A stretch of 64,000 nt of DNA from Acanthococcus lagerstroemiae (GCA_031841125.1 CM063114.1:45405574-45469573), one strand, 5' to 3'; counted from the stretch's first letter, positions 1 to 12,540 are shown. A program made the numbers and translations. Notes: generated by a model from the sequence alone, not told the origin.

Positions 1-242
1 AGTAAGCCACCTCGGTTTTGTAGACCTTGGCAATCAGTGGTACCGGACTCGCAAACTCAAAATTTTAAATCACTATAAGGTCATTTCCCTGCAACGCATC
101 GCAATTGTTTTCACCAATTGATTTGTTTGTATTCGATTAATATTTGTGTATACGCGGGCGACACCTATCGTAGAGTGGGTGGCTTAACCCAAAGATTAAC
201 ATTTTATTGGTAAGAATACCTACCCTGTGAATTAATTCTTAC

Positions 243-384
243 CAATGAGAATTTATATCCTTTTTTTAACAGTAGGCTCGTCACCAATGCGGCAGCAACG
301 CCAACAAAATACGAAGCGGCACGGTAATACGGCATCCTGTAAAGCTTCTCCAAATTTTCATCATGTCGGTTATATGATTTTCTC
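243..384 (-). CDS. nrf-6-like: Gene A exon 11: YRMPYYRAASYFVG
   Basis: 142 nt, acceptor CTCTTCTTTAG, donor TCATTG/GTAAGA. Last gene A exon inside the window. Confidence 0.8.
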
Positions 385-3044
385 CTAAAGAAGAGAAACC
401 ATATTCTTGAAAGCAGAATTATGTTCCCTAAAACTAGAAAACTAATCCAAATTTAGGGTGCATATTTTCATAGGCATGCCGTTAGTTTATGGTGTAACTT
501 GAAAGGATACAAAAGCACAAATATCAGGATAGCATGTGAGGTTCAACTTACCCCCAAGTAACCATTAATTAAAAAAGAGATTTCATACCATATGAGCATA
601 ACTCGTCATAAATTTAACAAAAAAAATCATATGGAAATATTTATTCGCAGAAGCTAGACTGGTGCAAATCAAATATAGATCAAATAGTACGAATTTTGAA
701 CGAGATGCCATTACGCACAGTGGTAGATATTGTCCACTAGAGTGGTTTTTATGTGGACCTAGTGACACCACCCCTTCAGATCCGAAGGGCGGAGGGGGTC
801 AATATGGAAGTCATTGTGAAAATTATCTTCTAATAGGTCAAATATATTAAAATACGAGTTTTCCGAGTCACTGATTTCATTTTTGTGGTCTTTTTTCTTC
901 CAACTCCTTACCCTATAGAACCCACGAGGTCAAAAATATACAATATTGTCAGACACTGTAACACGGCGTGACTTTGCGATCATGGGGTGACTTGACCCAC
1001 TTAAGTTTTCATTATTCCTACAAACGCGAGGAAGAAAATAAAATGTGTGGAAAAACTGACGCCTGACTCGTTACGTTAGTTACATAGAATGTTGTAGCTA
1101 TCCTGTAAAAACAAGTCGGTGTAATTCGCAAGAGCCAGCAAAGAGTGCGCTGCTGGCGTTTAAAATCGTTAGGATTGGACACTGGTCCAGAAGATGATTA
1201 ATTACATCGCGATAGGAGCAACTGTGGAATTTCTGAATTATATCGTTAATTGCATTCAAACTGCTTTTTATTGTGGAAGTTCATCTCGTCAAGAAATATA
1301 TGGAACATCTACTAACCAGAACAAAGACGACAAATAGCGTGATTCTTTACAATATGCACGCTACTGAAACCTGTACTGGAGAACAAGTTTGATTTCCTTC
1401 ATCGCTCCCAAAATAACAATACCTAATAACTGTAATTAGAGACGATTCATTAAAAATAATATAATTTCGGATACTCTCACAATGTACCGTTACGGAAAAT
1501 TTTTTGGCAACGAATACTACCACTTGGCCAGACAGCGACCTTCATTTCATTAGACCACTCTAAAAAGGATTAATCTGTGGGGGTGGATCATCACGGACTC
1601 GTTTGGACCCTCGTGGGGCATGGTGGTGATCTCAGATGAGACATACATTAATTTTGGTGTTAGTAGGCTGTACGTTACTGGCTTCGTAGGCTGAGAGTGA
1701 GACGCCCCTTTGACGCCTACTGAACTAGTGGCAGGTCCTCAGAGATGGGATCCGCAGAGAACATCCACTTCTTCAGTGATCTTGATTTCGAAATAAGTGC
1801 GGAACATCTCATTTTCCGGGGATTAAGCTAATACTTGGTATGTAAATATAAGGTTTGTTATTTTATTTTCAATGCGGAGGGACTGCTCAAAGATTCACCA
1901 GCTTCAGCTCTGTTTCCCATTACGCAAGGCAATTATGTCCAGAAGAGGGTTTTTTGGGTAGCTTAGTTCATTTCTGAAGTTTGTAAACCCCGCTTGAATG
2001 AGTCTAAGGCGAAAATCATGTGTTACGTACTTATTTTCATCATCTATGTCTGTAATATGATTATTGGATCACTGAGTGTATTTTGGATTTCATTTTACCT
2101 GCAATCCCTTTGGCATACGTAGGAAACTCAAAACAAACCCGCTTACAATGCAGAGAACAAGGTAAAATTATGAATTGAAATGAAAGCCCACATTTCCGCT
2201 ATAATATACCTTCTGTGATGGCAGGTCAGAAACTTTAACCCTTGTGGAGAGCTAAATTATTTTTGTGCCCTCACTTTTTTTACAGTATCGAAACGTGTAC
2301 CAAATTATTATCACTGGAGTAACTTTTTAGCTGCTTTCACTCTTTCACTACATTGTTATAAATTATAACAACGCATTTCCGGTACAAACTGTTTTACGTT
2401 CACGATTTAAGGTCTCTATTTTCGGCGCGTCTGCTACGAGCCAACGATACGTACTAGAAGGTTCGTGCATATAGAACATTTTCTATATAGAATTTTATGA
2501 CGAACATTTTTTGTTCGAATCATTTTTCAGGAGGATCAATTTTTGTGGTGCTAGGTCAGAAACACGCAATATTGGCGCGTTGGCTGCCATGGATTTTAGG
2601 GGGAGGGGAGTTGGTCCCTCCAGCTACTCTAGGGTTGCATCCACCATCATGCTAAGCGGCATCCTGTGTTCAAAATTGGCAGTATTGTTTTGCCTACCAG
2701 CCCAACTACAGGCTGTTCCTTATTTTGCAATTTTTCAGAGATCTTGGATTTCTGTTTACCGCTGAGGGCAACAACACAATAGAGAAACTGCCCGTCCAAA
2801 TTTCAGGTCGATTACTTAAGAGATACACTTGCCCCAGGCCCATGCCCTCCTTAAGAGATGTAACAAGGAGTTTCAACTTTCCTAATTTTTATAAGTCTGT
2901 AACACTAAAAATATTGATATATTAATTGTGAGCAACGGCATGAATTTACTTCAAGTCGGAATCTTGATTATGCAACCTACCGTTTACACACGACTAAGCT
3001 GTACAACATGGACACTTGTAAATTCAGCTGAGAGACTAACTTAC
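385..3044. other. Gene A intron 10 (no gene)
   Basis: Holds an R1 repeat, a truncated SINE remnant near 1519-1545 (CCACTTGGCCAGACAG, the tRNA-like A box reversed), and a low-GC stretch. The 1197-1520 segment is unlike the equivalent place in copy 2, which carries a fuller SINE. No coding exon recognised. Confidence 0.5.
685..850 (+). repeat. Dispersed repeat family R1, copy in duplicon 1
   Basis: Core around GGTAGATATTGTCCACTAGA and GGAGGGGGTCAATATGG. Inverted relatives lie at 50860-51190 and 63160-63510; a direct copy is at 25840-25995. Located in gene A beyond exon 11; function unknown. Confidence 0.55.
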
Positions 3045-3238
3045 GTCGAGGAATAAATTATGACACCATCCAAATTGTTCTGGAAAATTCTCAAGAAAGA
3101 AGCAATATATGCGGCTACGAATAATAACATCAGCACGATTATGCCTATTTTCCTATTTTTACTACAAAGGAACACAAGTACACTAGTGACCACTGATAGT
3201 TGAAAATCTACGGCAACGTACCAAGAATGTGGCATGCA
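3045..3238 (-). CDS. nrf-6-like: Gene A exon 10: WYVAVDFQ
   Basis: 194 nt, acceptor CTTCATTGCAG, donor CGAC/GTAAGT; SWYVAVDFQLSVV and two helices; open. Confidence 0.8.
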
Positions 3239-3581
3239 CTGCAATGAAGAGACAAATTAGATAACAAACTGCATGAGCTATTCATAAGTCGAAATTATTC
3301 AGATATTTCTCCTCAAAAGTTAATACCTAGATAATAATTTGTTAACTGCTGACAAAAGTTGAAGACAAATAGAGGGCTCTGTACATAGTTAGGACAATAT
3401 GTTCGAAGGATTTAGCAAGAACTCATCAATGTAATTATGATGTCATAATACTGACACAAGATAGACCCAGTATGATGAATTAACCAATAATATTGTCACT
3501 ATACAGCAGTGCCTTTAATTTGACTTTCAAATTTTGTTTCTATTTCATCAAAAATTGTGTACAGTAAAAAAAGATAGAAAA

Positions 3582-3612
3582 GGAGGAAGAAGAAGAAGAA
3601 GAAGAAGAAGAA
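3582..3612 (+). repeat. (GAA)n microsatellite, copy 1
   Basis: About ten GAA/AAG units in gene A intron 9; copy 2 (28722-28769) is longer, about fifteen units. Confidence 0.9.
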
Positions 3613-3948
3613 ATGGCATTTGTCCAAGATTAATTGTTCATTCGGCTTATACAAGCCAGGCTTGGTATCAAAATTCTTCTGTGAAGTCGGTTTCATGATG
3701 TTAATTCCAGAAAGTGATTTAAAAAACACTATTTTACGAGTTAATAGAGCACCATATTCTCTCAGTGTTTCAAAGAATTTCTATTTTAGAAAACCTTTAC
3801 TTTGGACAGTTACGGAAGGATCGTCCCACGAAGCTCAATCCTATTTAAAGCCGGCCACAGGACATCTCTTAGGCTTTCTTAAAAATATACTAAATTCGTC
3901 CTCAATTTTTGTCTGTAAGCAGAATATTTATTATTCATTTGTACAAAC

Positions 3949-4194
3949 CTCATTGTCAGGCTTCACAAAATTATTCACCATGAGCAGATTAGCCCACCAA
4001 TACGAACCGCAGGGATCTATTGCCGCTTTTTGTGATAAGTAGTCCCAAAGGGGTCCATCATTCAAATATGGATGTATAAATAAGAATATCAGAATAACCA
4101 GACCATATGCAGGTATTAACCTACGAAGCATGAATAATTATGTAAAGTGATACAGATATAAAGCTATAAAAGGAACAACCACAGGTCGAGTGAC
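3949..4194 (-). pseudogene. nrf-6-like: Gene A exon 9 with stop codon and displaced acceptor
   Basis: RRLIPAYGLVIL, NDGPLWDY and YWWANLLMVNNF are recognisable. The acceptor region reads CTCAAGGTCACT (gene B CTCAGGGTCACT), moving the AG by one base. Codon TAA replaces TAT five codons before RRLIPAY. Confidence 0.75.
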
Positions 4195-4269
4195 CTTGAG
4201 TAGATTCATTCAGAATGGACAATGTGAATGCTCAGTAGGCTTTTCCACGTGCACACGCACAGTACCAAT

Positions 4270-4490
4270 GTTTCTGATCGGGTGGAAGCACGCCTGTGAT
4301 TGTAATGGCTTGTTCGTTCGAAGTGGCGGGGGTTAAAGGCGCGCTATGTTTCCAGCTCGATTAATACAGTAGTCGCTATGTTCGCTAAGATATTAGCGGG
4401 GGTATTCGAATATCATTAGCTTTTACGGCGCTGGTGGAATTCGAACTTGGGGTTCAAGACTTGCGAAAGTAGAAATTTTATGATTAGTAT
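4270..4490 (-). mobile_element. tRNA-like SINE, copy in duplicon 1
   Basis: On the minus strand an AGTTCGAATTCC box resembles a pol III B box. The body (GCGCGCTATGTTTCCAGCTC, read on the plus strand) is shared with 26380-26555 and 29465-29640. Lies in gene A intron 8. Confidence 0.45.
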
Positions 4491-4539
4491 TCAGGGTCTG
4501 TCTGAGATCCTTGACTTTGATACCTAATAATGTTGGTTG

Positions 4540-4665
4540 TAGCCTACGGTGATGCACGCATGCCAAGTTGGCTCCCTAAACAAGGCATCTCTGGCCCCGG
4601 AAACTACACGGTCGAGTATCGCGTCAGTGACCAGAGGGACGACTTTAATACCTATGTTGTTTCCT
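4540..4665 (+). repeat. Dispersed repeat R2 (tRNA-like boxes), copy 1
   Basis: Motif GATGCACGCATGCCAAGTTG ... GGTCGAGTATCGCGTC. Relatives at 29690-29810, 18590-18690 and 18790-18910. The two boxes resemble pol III A and B boxes, so a SINE is possible. Confidence 0.5.
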
Positions 4666-5773
4666 CGATTCTTGAAGTCGAGTCAATGCCACCCATCTGG
4701 AGTCAAACGACTTGAAATACGACTATCTTGACACTAATTCTCTACGTGAAGCCGGTTTTGCTTCTCCTCAAAAGTAAAATTTCATGTATGGGGTCTTGAA
4801 TCCGGATTTGATCGAACATTTGCGGTCATTATCGACACAAAAATACTTGTATCGATAAACTGAAGCTGAATCACTGTGTCAACTAGACACATAGGATTTT
4901 CACTGTGGGGAAAATTTTCATTCTGGAGCCTAAATCGAGGTTCACATCACCTTATAGAATGCTAACATGCAGCGAGGCAAGAAACAACCCAGTTCGATTA
5001 GTTGTTCGATATATTTTCTTTAAAAAGAAAAAAGTGGTCGATCCCGGCCCCTGTTTGGGATGAATCTGACGATCATCCTAGAAACAGGATTCAGCATTTC
5101 AAGATCCTGTTTCATTCCTTTCCCAGCAGTATATTAATAAGGGCAGTGAATTGTTGCAGAATTACAGATTCTTCTAACTGTTCATAAATTTCGGAAGTAC
5201 CACTCCTCCCTAATTAGGATTGAACTTCTTACAGAAAAAAAGCAAAAGCAAATCAGTAATCAAATTTTTGAACTTCTCCCCCTCCCTCCTCGAAATATGA
5301 TTCCACTCCTGTTCCGATGCCTCTGTACACTATACATTACTTTCAGGATAATTGACTAAAAGGAATAGCAGGACTGTTAAACTTCATAAACGCGTAGATC
5401 AGTAAGTCAACAAGTAAGACGGCCGGAATAGCTATCTCAGAAGTCATCGGACATCTGACAATCGCACCTTCAGCAGGGGTAGATTCTGGCCGGTAACAGA
5501 ACATATTTCCCAAGCTTTTCATGTGATTCAATATAGGCAAAAGTTTTAAAATTTCAAAATACATGGGAAATCAGCTTAGTTTTATCGTAAACCACATTAT
5601 AGATGCATTTGTGGCGGATAAGAGTGATTAGATGCATCACTAAATGGAAATCAAGAGTTAATATCTCGGATGTACAAGGAAGAATATTTGAAGAATGACA
5701 TTTTAGCAATCAGAGGGAACATATTTGTTTAGTTTTGTTCTCCTCGAACCCCTTCATATGATAGTATCATTAC

Positions 5774-5928
5774 CTGAACCACCGACAGATAACTGAAAGC
5801 AACACGTGAAAGGTACCGATTTCCTTTGCAGTCGTTATTCCAAAATGAGCCGATAGGAAACCACCTATCGTGAAAAATCCATCGACTGAGAGTTGGCCTA
5901 GTAATTCTAGACTCCAAGGTCTGTATTT
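5774..5928 (-). CDS. nrf-6-like: Gene A exon 8: SVDGFFTIGGFL
   Basis: 155 nt, splice sites intact. The motif SVDGFFTISGFL of gene B has changed to SVDGFFTIGGFL here, losing the conserved Ser of SG. Confidence 0.8.
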
Positions 5929-6059
5929 CTACAAAAGAAAGAAGAGATGTTATATTTTTATGGGAATATTTTCAACAATCCGAAACTTCGTTGACCTCTA
6001 ATGCCGCCAAATAGTACACGTATATCAACAGAACTGCAAATTTTTTGTTGTTTAGTTAC

Positions 6060-6233
6060 CACTTCCACTTCCTCATTTTCAAATTTCGGGAACGTCCTCG
6101 ATAGGTATGTTTCGTGGCCTGCTATTACTTCACATATGAGGAGCAATTTAATCACAACCAGTACTGAAAATGTATTCGCTGAATTTTTAGCAAGAACTTC
6201 CCAATTTTTCATCGCAGAGAAGCACTGCAGCAC
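6060..6233 (-). CDS. nrf-6-like: Gene A exon 7
   Basis: 174 nt open exon, CFSAMKNWEVL and AGHETYLS, donor GAAGTG/GTAACT; intact by itself. Confidence 0.75.
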
Positions 6234-7010
6234 CTCGAGATAAAATTGTGTTGTTCCACCATCTGCACAGATAAGTGCAATAATGCATTAGTCTTTTGAT
6301 TTTCTGTACACATCAGTCTGCATGTCCAACTATGGTTCGGGTATAATTATGCAAAAATTCCTAATTTTGCAACGGTAATTGATCAGTGTAAATGTTCAGA
6401 TTATACATGTCAAAAATGAAAAATGACGTCCCTTCTCCGTTTCAAAGTTTTCTCTCTTCCATTTGCTACTTAAATGTATAGTTTGGCAGAATGAGTGTGG
6501 TATATTTTCTGTCAAAATGTTCAAATTTTAGACGTAAAAATGTACCTTCTGAACTGTCACCATATTGAAGAACAACGGCTCCACTTATTCGACTTCAACC
6601 TTTTGAATGACTCGTCGGTGCCTGGCTTTTAAAATATTTAAATATGAATGGTGACTCAAAGTGGCATGAGCACATTTGTATTTCTTGTAACTCCAAACTT
6701 CAGGCGCATTGTATCATTTTGCTCTCAATTCGACAACCTAGAGTGAAATAGTGCAATATCCTTTATACTGAAATTATCGGTAAGGCTGCCAAAAGTATGC
6801 TTTGTTATATATTTCCCCTGTGCATCAAATTAAGAATTTTGAAATTCTGAGTGAAATAAACCCTATATTAAATTGCAAATTTTTGCATATTTCTATATAC
6901 CTAACTGCATATTTAGTGTTTCAGAATCTATTTATCTGCTGCACATTTCATCAAATTTTCAAAATTTTATCATTTTTGGACATATTCTTGAACATCCACT
7001 ACACTGTATC

Positions 7011-7318
7011 GTTGAGTGTTTTTATTTATTTTTTTATTACTTTACTGCACCGGAATTAGAACCCTACACACTCAAATATAATGAATCGCTATTGTGTCCC
7101 ATACCAGGACCGTCGATGCCGAATTGACTACGCGGTGCGCTCCGCATAGTCGGATTCGGCATCCACGGGCAGGGTGTGCGCTAAAATGGCGACCCATTAT
7201 ACTCTCCGGCGTGTACGGCTTTACTGGTGTGTGGTAAGCGTTGGAGTAAATGAAAGTAGTCGGTTGTGACAACACTGTTTGCTAGGATTCTTGACACACA
7301 AGGTCGTATGGAAAACTT
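7011..7318. mobile_element. 308-bp insertion with hairpin, copy 1 only
   Basis: Copy 2 reads straight from CACTGTATAGTTG to AACAATG; copy 1 has about 308 bp between GTTG flanks. The insert holds a near-perfect hairpin at 7115-7163 (GATGCCGAAT ... ATTCGGCATC) and a short inverted pair TTGAGTGT / ACACTCAA. Probably a non-autonomous element inserted after the duplication. Confidence 0.65.
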
Positions 7319-8031
7319 GTTGGAACAATGATGCCATTAAGCCATTATAATCTGCTCATTTTCCCCTCTAAATTGATACCCACCATACTCATTCGAGCAG
7401 AATATTCTGGAATATTTCGACTTTTTAGGGCATATTTTTGGCATATTTACAAACAAAAAGAGCATAAAATTTGCGCATATTTCACCTACTTTTGAAGCAT
7501 CTTTCAGGCAGCCTCAATTATCAGGAGAGGCAGAAGAAGCTTCCAATGACAACATATCACTCCGATTTTACGAAATCGTGACATCATGCCTACTTGAAGT
7601 TAATGTTCTGCCAGCATCAAAATGCAGTGCTGCCTATGATAGAGCGTGAATTTTCATTCCAATGATACCAATGACTTATTTCCCCCAAAAAATGGATACA
7701 CACTATTTTGTTCTGAGGCATCAAATTAAGTAAGCATTCGATCTACAAACTTGAGTAAATTTGAATGAAAAAAGGCATCGTTTTTTGTCTCTGACAGTTT
7801 CGGTTCTCCTATTTACCATGTAAATGTGTAGTATAATCAAAAAAGTTTTCTATTTTCATTTTATTTTTAATAATTTAATGCATAATGTCTGGGTGGCTTC
7901 ACTTTTTAACATGAATCTATTGAATGGCTCGTCGTTATTTCCCGCTTAAAATTTTGGAACACCGATCTAACATACAAAAATGTGAAAGTTGACTCAAGGA
8001 TGTCTATTTTTTCCCCTTTAATTCTAAACTA

Positions 8032-8334
8032 TAGTTGGTAGCCTTTTTTTTCTTCTTTTTTTTTGGAAAATATTTTCCCTGACTTTTCTCGGTTTTCCAG
8101 GCCAATTTTCCAAAACTTCGCTGCCATTTTCTCAGCAAGTACTGTACACAGCTGTAAGTCACTTCACATTTATTCTTGATAAATAGTGTGTAGGTATTCT
8201 TTAATTCTGATTATTCTGAAAAAGTTCTTGATTTTGACAAAAATTGTAACAATTCACAGACTTTTCCTTTTCTTTCCTAGGCTGACGAAATTCCCTGTCT
8301 TTTCCTGGTTTCCCAGAAAGTGACTACCCAACTA
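8032..8334. mobile_element. TIR element with TTTTCCCTGACTTTTCTCGG core, copy 1
   Basis: Ends are inverted (TAGTTGGTAG and CTACCCAACTA). The core TTTTCTCGGTTTTCCAGGCC also appears at 32930-33232, near 58085 and, diverged, near 55080. Non-autonomous, no ORF. Confidence 0.6.
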
Positions 8335-8471
8335 GAAGCATTTATTTTAGTGTTACAAAAAAAAAAAAAAAAAAAAAAAAAAAGGAGCTTTATAAAAATT
8401 CAGATTTATTTGGTTGAAAATAAAAAGCCTCATTAATGTTCGTATAAGAAAAAGTTCAGAGAAAGACATAC

Positions 8472-8558
8472 TTTGCGATGTCGGAAACTGATTTCTTCTA
8501 CAGCCTTTCAGTGGTAGGCAGATGTAACACTGTACCCATCCTTCCTCAACCTGTACTA
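8472..8558 (-). pseudogene. nrf-6-like: Gene A exon 6 with 2-bp deletion
   Basis: Same loop as gene B (GWVQCYICLPLKGC), but two bases are missing right after the GC codons. The end therefore reads RRNQFPTSQ and leaves the wrong splice phase for exon 7. Confidence 0.7.
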
Positions 8559-8778
8559 CTGCTTTCTTATTTTCACTTTCAAAAAATGTACCCGATACAA
8601 GATGAAGTGTCATTTTTTCATTTTATACGTAGCGCGTCAAAAGACAAAGATAGAGGAAGTAGAATAAAATGTAAATTTTAATCCGCTACCGAACATCAAA
8701 CCATCTACTGTATAGTGCATGCCATAATAATCCGACTGAGATATGTAAATAGTATGCCTGTAAATTAACAATAGCTAC

Positions 8779-8870
8779 CTTTCTTGTCCTCAATGGATTC
8801 AGAATATCGACTGAAAACATCATATGAAGTGCCCAATATGACGAGTAAAATCAATACCAGGATAATATAC
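8779..8870 (-). CDS. nrf-6-like: Gene A exon 5: first transmembrane helix
   Basis: 92 nt, YIILVLILLVILGTSYDVF, donor GAAAG/GTAGCT; differs from gene B by few bases. Confidence 0.8.
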
Positions 8871-9419
8871 CTGGAATCGCAAGTAGATATTAATCTAAAA
8901 GGCGTTTCGCAGTCAACTTTTTACACGATATCAGGAATATGTGCATCACATATTGCATATGACATATTACTACAGTGCCTTGAAATGGGGGAGTACTGAG
9001 GGACAATGTACCATTTACACGCCCTCCTAGAGGTCAGTGAGCTTGTTTCCTCTTGTCTTGCAAGTTAACTACCAATAATCGGGGGTAACATTGATAATCC
9101 AGAGGTAACTTTCATATACATGTTTTCGACTATTACGCACTCTAGTAGCCGAATTAATGAAGCTACTGCGCTCGTTTCCGTCTCGTTGAAAGGAGGTGAT
9201 TTCAATCTATATTCTTCACTTGGTATCACTGTTGTATGTTGGGTTTTCATTTTTCGAGGGTAAATAATTAAAAATACTAAGTTCGACTAAAAAATTTTCT
9301 GTAAACCGCAATACCGATTGGTAATGAAGATCTTTCTTCATGCTACCTTTGTTATAAGCTATATGAAAATTTAGAATCAATTAATCAGATGTTTATGTGA
9401 AAAAAATGTTATCTCGCGA

Positions 9420-9937
9420 TGAAGCTGTAGGATTCGCGGATTTCAAAAACGGGCTGACATTGACAGCATACAGTTATTAAATTGGCATTTATTTTCTAAA
9501 GCAACGAATGTTGCTCTCCTTGACAATGTTGTCAAATGGGAAATTGAAAAATGTAACGGCAAGAAATTTCCCAAAACTGTAGCAGATTCCAAGTGAAATG
9601 TACGAAATAAAATATCTGATCTTTGAAATTGGCACAAAATGTAGAAAAAATTTTACTGTTCAAAATCCTTACAATGAACCAACAGCATCTGAATATATTG
9701 AAATGCACCAAAACCAATCAAAAAATGACGAAAGTACCAGAAAATGTACCAAATCCTACCAATATGAATGAAAATGAGCCAAAATGTAACAGAACTGATA
9801 CAATAAACATTGTACCAGAAATGTTAAAATACACAAGATGGTGCACGTGTACCAAATCTAGCAACACTACCTCTCGATGTGGGCGATGGTTTCACAATGA
9901 TTGTAGCAACCTGATAAAAATACATACAGGTGCGTGA
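9420..9937 (+). pseudogene. Unrecognised plus-strand open fragments with a PHD-like Cys/His end, copy 1
   Basis: Two open pieces: near 9410-9600 (DEAVGFADFK...) and 9623-9937, ending CTCTKSSN ... SRCGRWFHNDC. The Cys/His spacing resembles a zinc-binding PHD-type knuckle, as found at the C-terminus of some transposon proteins. It lies within gene A intron 4 on the opposite strand. I do not recognise the family; it could be chance. Confidence 0.3.
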
Positions 9938-10670
9938 GCATTGTATGTGTATCGATGATTACCCACCCCCTCCTTTGATGAACTATCTACTATGCAATTT
10001 TCTCACATATACAACACTTACTTACATCTTACCAAGATTGCCCCGCTCATTCCCTACGAATTGTGTCGTTCAGTTACATGTGTATCTTCACGATTATCAA
10101 TGTCACCCCGTTTTCGACGACTTCTGCATTTAAATTTTTAAGTAACAAAAAATTTCATTTCCTTAACGTTATATATTTCGATAAGCACTCCGAGCACAAA
10201 TTATTCAGATTTTCACTTATATTTAGATTGAAAAAACTGAAAACTCATATTCAAAATTATTAGGTACCAAAAGGAGAAAATCCCGCGAGAAACTTTCTTT
10301 TTTTCAGCACTGTTACCCCCCCCCCCCCACCCTAACTGGTATCGAGTGTGTAACATTTCTGACAAGTAATTCTTGTCAGCTCACCCACTCCCCTCCACAA
10401 GAAATAAAATAAATAAAAAGAATAAGACCTTCCGACTCTACTGGTTGCCCAACCAATTTCATGCGAGGGTTGAGATACTAGCTCGAATCTATATCACAGG
10501 GTTCAAGAAATATATTTTGTTCGATAATTGAGGACAGATTTAGAAAATGCTAGTTTTATCAAACACAGAGGATAGTTGTGTGTACCTCTCGGCAAATTTC
10601 AGCTGAATCAGATTGATAAAGTGGTATACTTAAGTAATTTTCCTAGCAGATGAATACAAGAGCATCTCAC

Positions 10671-10856
10671 CTTGTAAAATAGTAACCTCGAGGATAATGC
10701 GACCTTTCTTGAACTTTACACAATGATGGTACGGAAACTATCTGACCACGAATATCGTTGGCTTTCAATATGGGAACCATTGACTTCGTAACGGACGCTT
10801 GTAAATCGGAAGCAGAACACGATGATGGCACACAAAGTGCCCAGATTAACGACAGT
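10671..10856 (-). CDS. nrf-6-like: Gene A exon 4: ALCVPSSCS
   Basis: 186 nt, donor ACAAG/GTGAGA. Carries the NRF motif WALCVPSSCSASDL. A plus-strand open frame over the same bases (10758-11051) is only its shadow. Confidence 0.8.
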
Positions 10857-10916
10857 CTAGAATTTCGTAGTATGCCCGACTCGTACTATAGGAACGATTT
10901 TTATGCAGAATCAAAC

Positions 10917-11205
10917 ATAGGTAAATCATATATGTGGTCGAGATTAGAGGCCACAGAATCATTTACTTTATTGATAACATCCCATGCGGAAGCATTCTCA
11001 TCAGGCCAATCAGTCCACTTGGAATTTCTCCGACTGCTAGCAACAGAATGAACATTCTTCAAACGAAGCTGCAGAGTGGCGTCCATGAGACAGTATTTAC
11101 CTCTAAATCGGGGTGCCTCTGACTTCAAACATTCGGCATAGTCGCCAAAGTTGAATGTGGAGCCAGACAGTATTCCTACTTCAGGCCATTCTGACGATTC
11201 CATCA
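10917..11205 (-). CDS. nrf-6-like: Gene A exon 3: NRF domain
   Basis: Starts after TTTGCACAATAG and ends at CCTAT/GTTTGA. Encodes MESSEWPEVGILSGS, GDYAECL and GKYCL. An in-frame ATG at 11242 upstream of the acceptor gives the same signal-like start as in gene B. Confidence 0.8.
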
Positions 11206-11251
11206 CTATTGTGCAAATAACAAGCAGAAAAGATAGATTCATGTTAGTCAA

Positions 11252-12540
11252 AATTAGTTCCTATATTTTTAATGTATTTTTTCTTCAGTATTTTAGTCGA
11301 GGACTATCTGTACAATATTTACTGGTATTTAATTGATTTATGAGTGAATTGAAAAAAATATACAAAAGAACGATATCCTGCAATAGTTTACTTCATCACC
11401 ATCCAAAGCTTTTTCGAGATCACAGATAATTTTCGTCCCTTTACCTCAAGATGTCTCTTAGGGGCGGTTAAACCGATACAGTGGTTTTAAGAGCTGCCAA
11501 AATATGCGACTTCGTACAGCCTTATTTTGAGAAGAGAAAATGATGATGACCCCAACTAGAAAGTTGCATTTTAATACTCGGAGGTGAGGAAATGATAGAA
11601 TCGCTGACTTCACTTTCCAAAAATATTTAGTAACCTGTAAAATTCCAAAAATCCTGGAACCTCTGATATTATCTTGCTTTTCAAGAAATAGAAATAAACA
11701 CTAAATTGTAAATTACAGGCCCATTAGCCTATCCTCCATTATTTCACAGATTTTCTCATTCCTGATCGAAATGAGACTGCGAAACGTTCGGAAAACACCA
11801 ACCTCCTAACCAGGGAGACTATAGAAAACGTACTCCGCGTTAGACCACCTACACACTCTAAACCAAAGTTACTGTTGAAAAATCCCAAGAATATTATCAG
11901 AACGTAAATATTGCACTCGTTGGTTATAATTTAGATTCAGATTCCCTAGACAACCAATACATTTTTAAAATACCGTGGAACGTCAGTTATCCGCACAATT
12001 TAGCTGCTAGAAAACAAGTTCTAATCTTGTCAAAAAAAAAAAAAAATTCAAATTTTTTTTCTACCTAAATACCTATCATAGAATACATAGTCTACCCCTT
12101 CCCCCAACCGATTAATGGTCCCTATTGAAATTATTATTATTATTCATTTTTTCTCTCTCTGATTGTACTTTTCTAAAATAATATGTGTACCTTGTATTTT
12201 CAATCAAGTCCCCACCTACCTTGGCTTCACGCATGTCGGGCTGTTTGGTGGGGACGGTAATTTAAATAAATAATGTAAATAAATATATCATTTTGGCGGC
12301 AATGGCGCCAAATTTATTTTGCGTAATCGAATACCAGGCCGAAATGGTTCACTAAACAATGAAACCTTGGCGTTGAAGATATTGTCCTTCTCCGTGGTGA
12401 AACATTCCTCACGCAGTGGCCTATGGCCATCGTCAATAAGGTCATCCCCCACTTGTCAGAACCGATACGAATCGTAGAAGCCAAGATGTTTATGACCTCA
12501 TTCACCAGGTTCATATAAACATTAGTCAAGCTACCGATTG
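11252..12540. other. Gene A intron 2, AT-rich part
   Basis: No exon recognised. Contains short A/T runs and an ATT microsatellite near 12130; fully shared with 36141-37430. Confidence 0.5.

Larger units (their letters stand above)
6234..8471. other. Gene A intron 6 (no gene)
   Basis: AT-rich, with a 308-bp insert at 7011-7318 missing from copy 2 and a 303-bp TIR element at 8032-8334. No coding exon recognised. Confidence 0.5.

Noticed and set aside
2511..2925. Plus-strand ORFs shared with 27649-28069
   Set aside because: Shared because of the duplication; no recognisable domain, and they sit in an intron of the minus-strand gene.
3499..3729. 76-codon minus ORF with poly-Phe
   Set aside because: Poly-Phe is the translation of the GAA microsatellite.
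8472..8558. CYICLPLKGC taken as the NRF-domain 'CxPSSC' motif
   Set aside because: The true motif ALCVPSSCS is in exon 4 (10671-10856). Exon order and phase place this segment after the first membrane helix, so it is a cytoplasmic loop.
10758..11051. 97-codon plus-strand ORF, identical in both duplicons (also 35647-35940)
   Set aside because: It is the antisense shadow of exons 3-4 of the NRF gene; its perfect conservation is explained by the minus-strand coding sequence and likely conversion.
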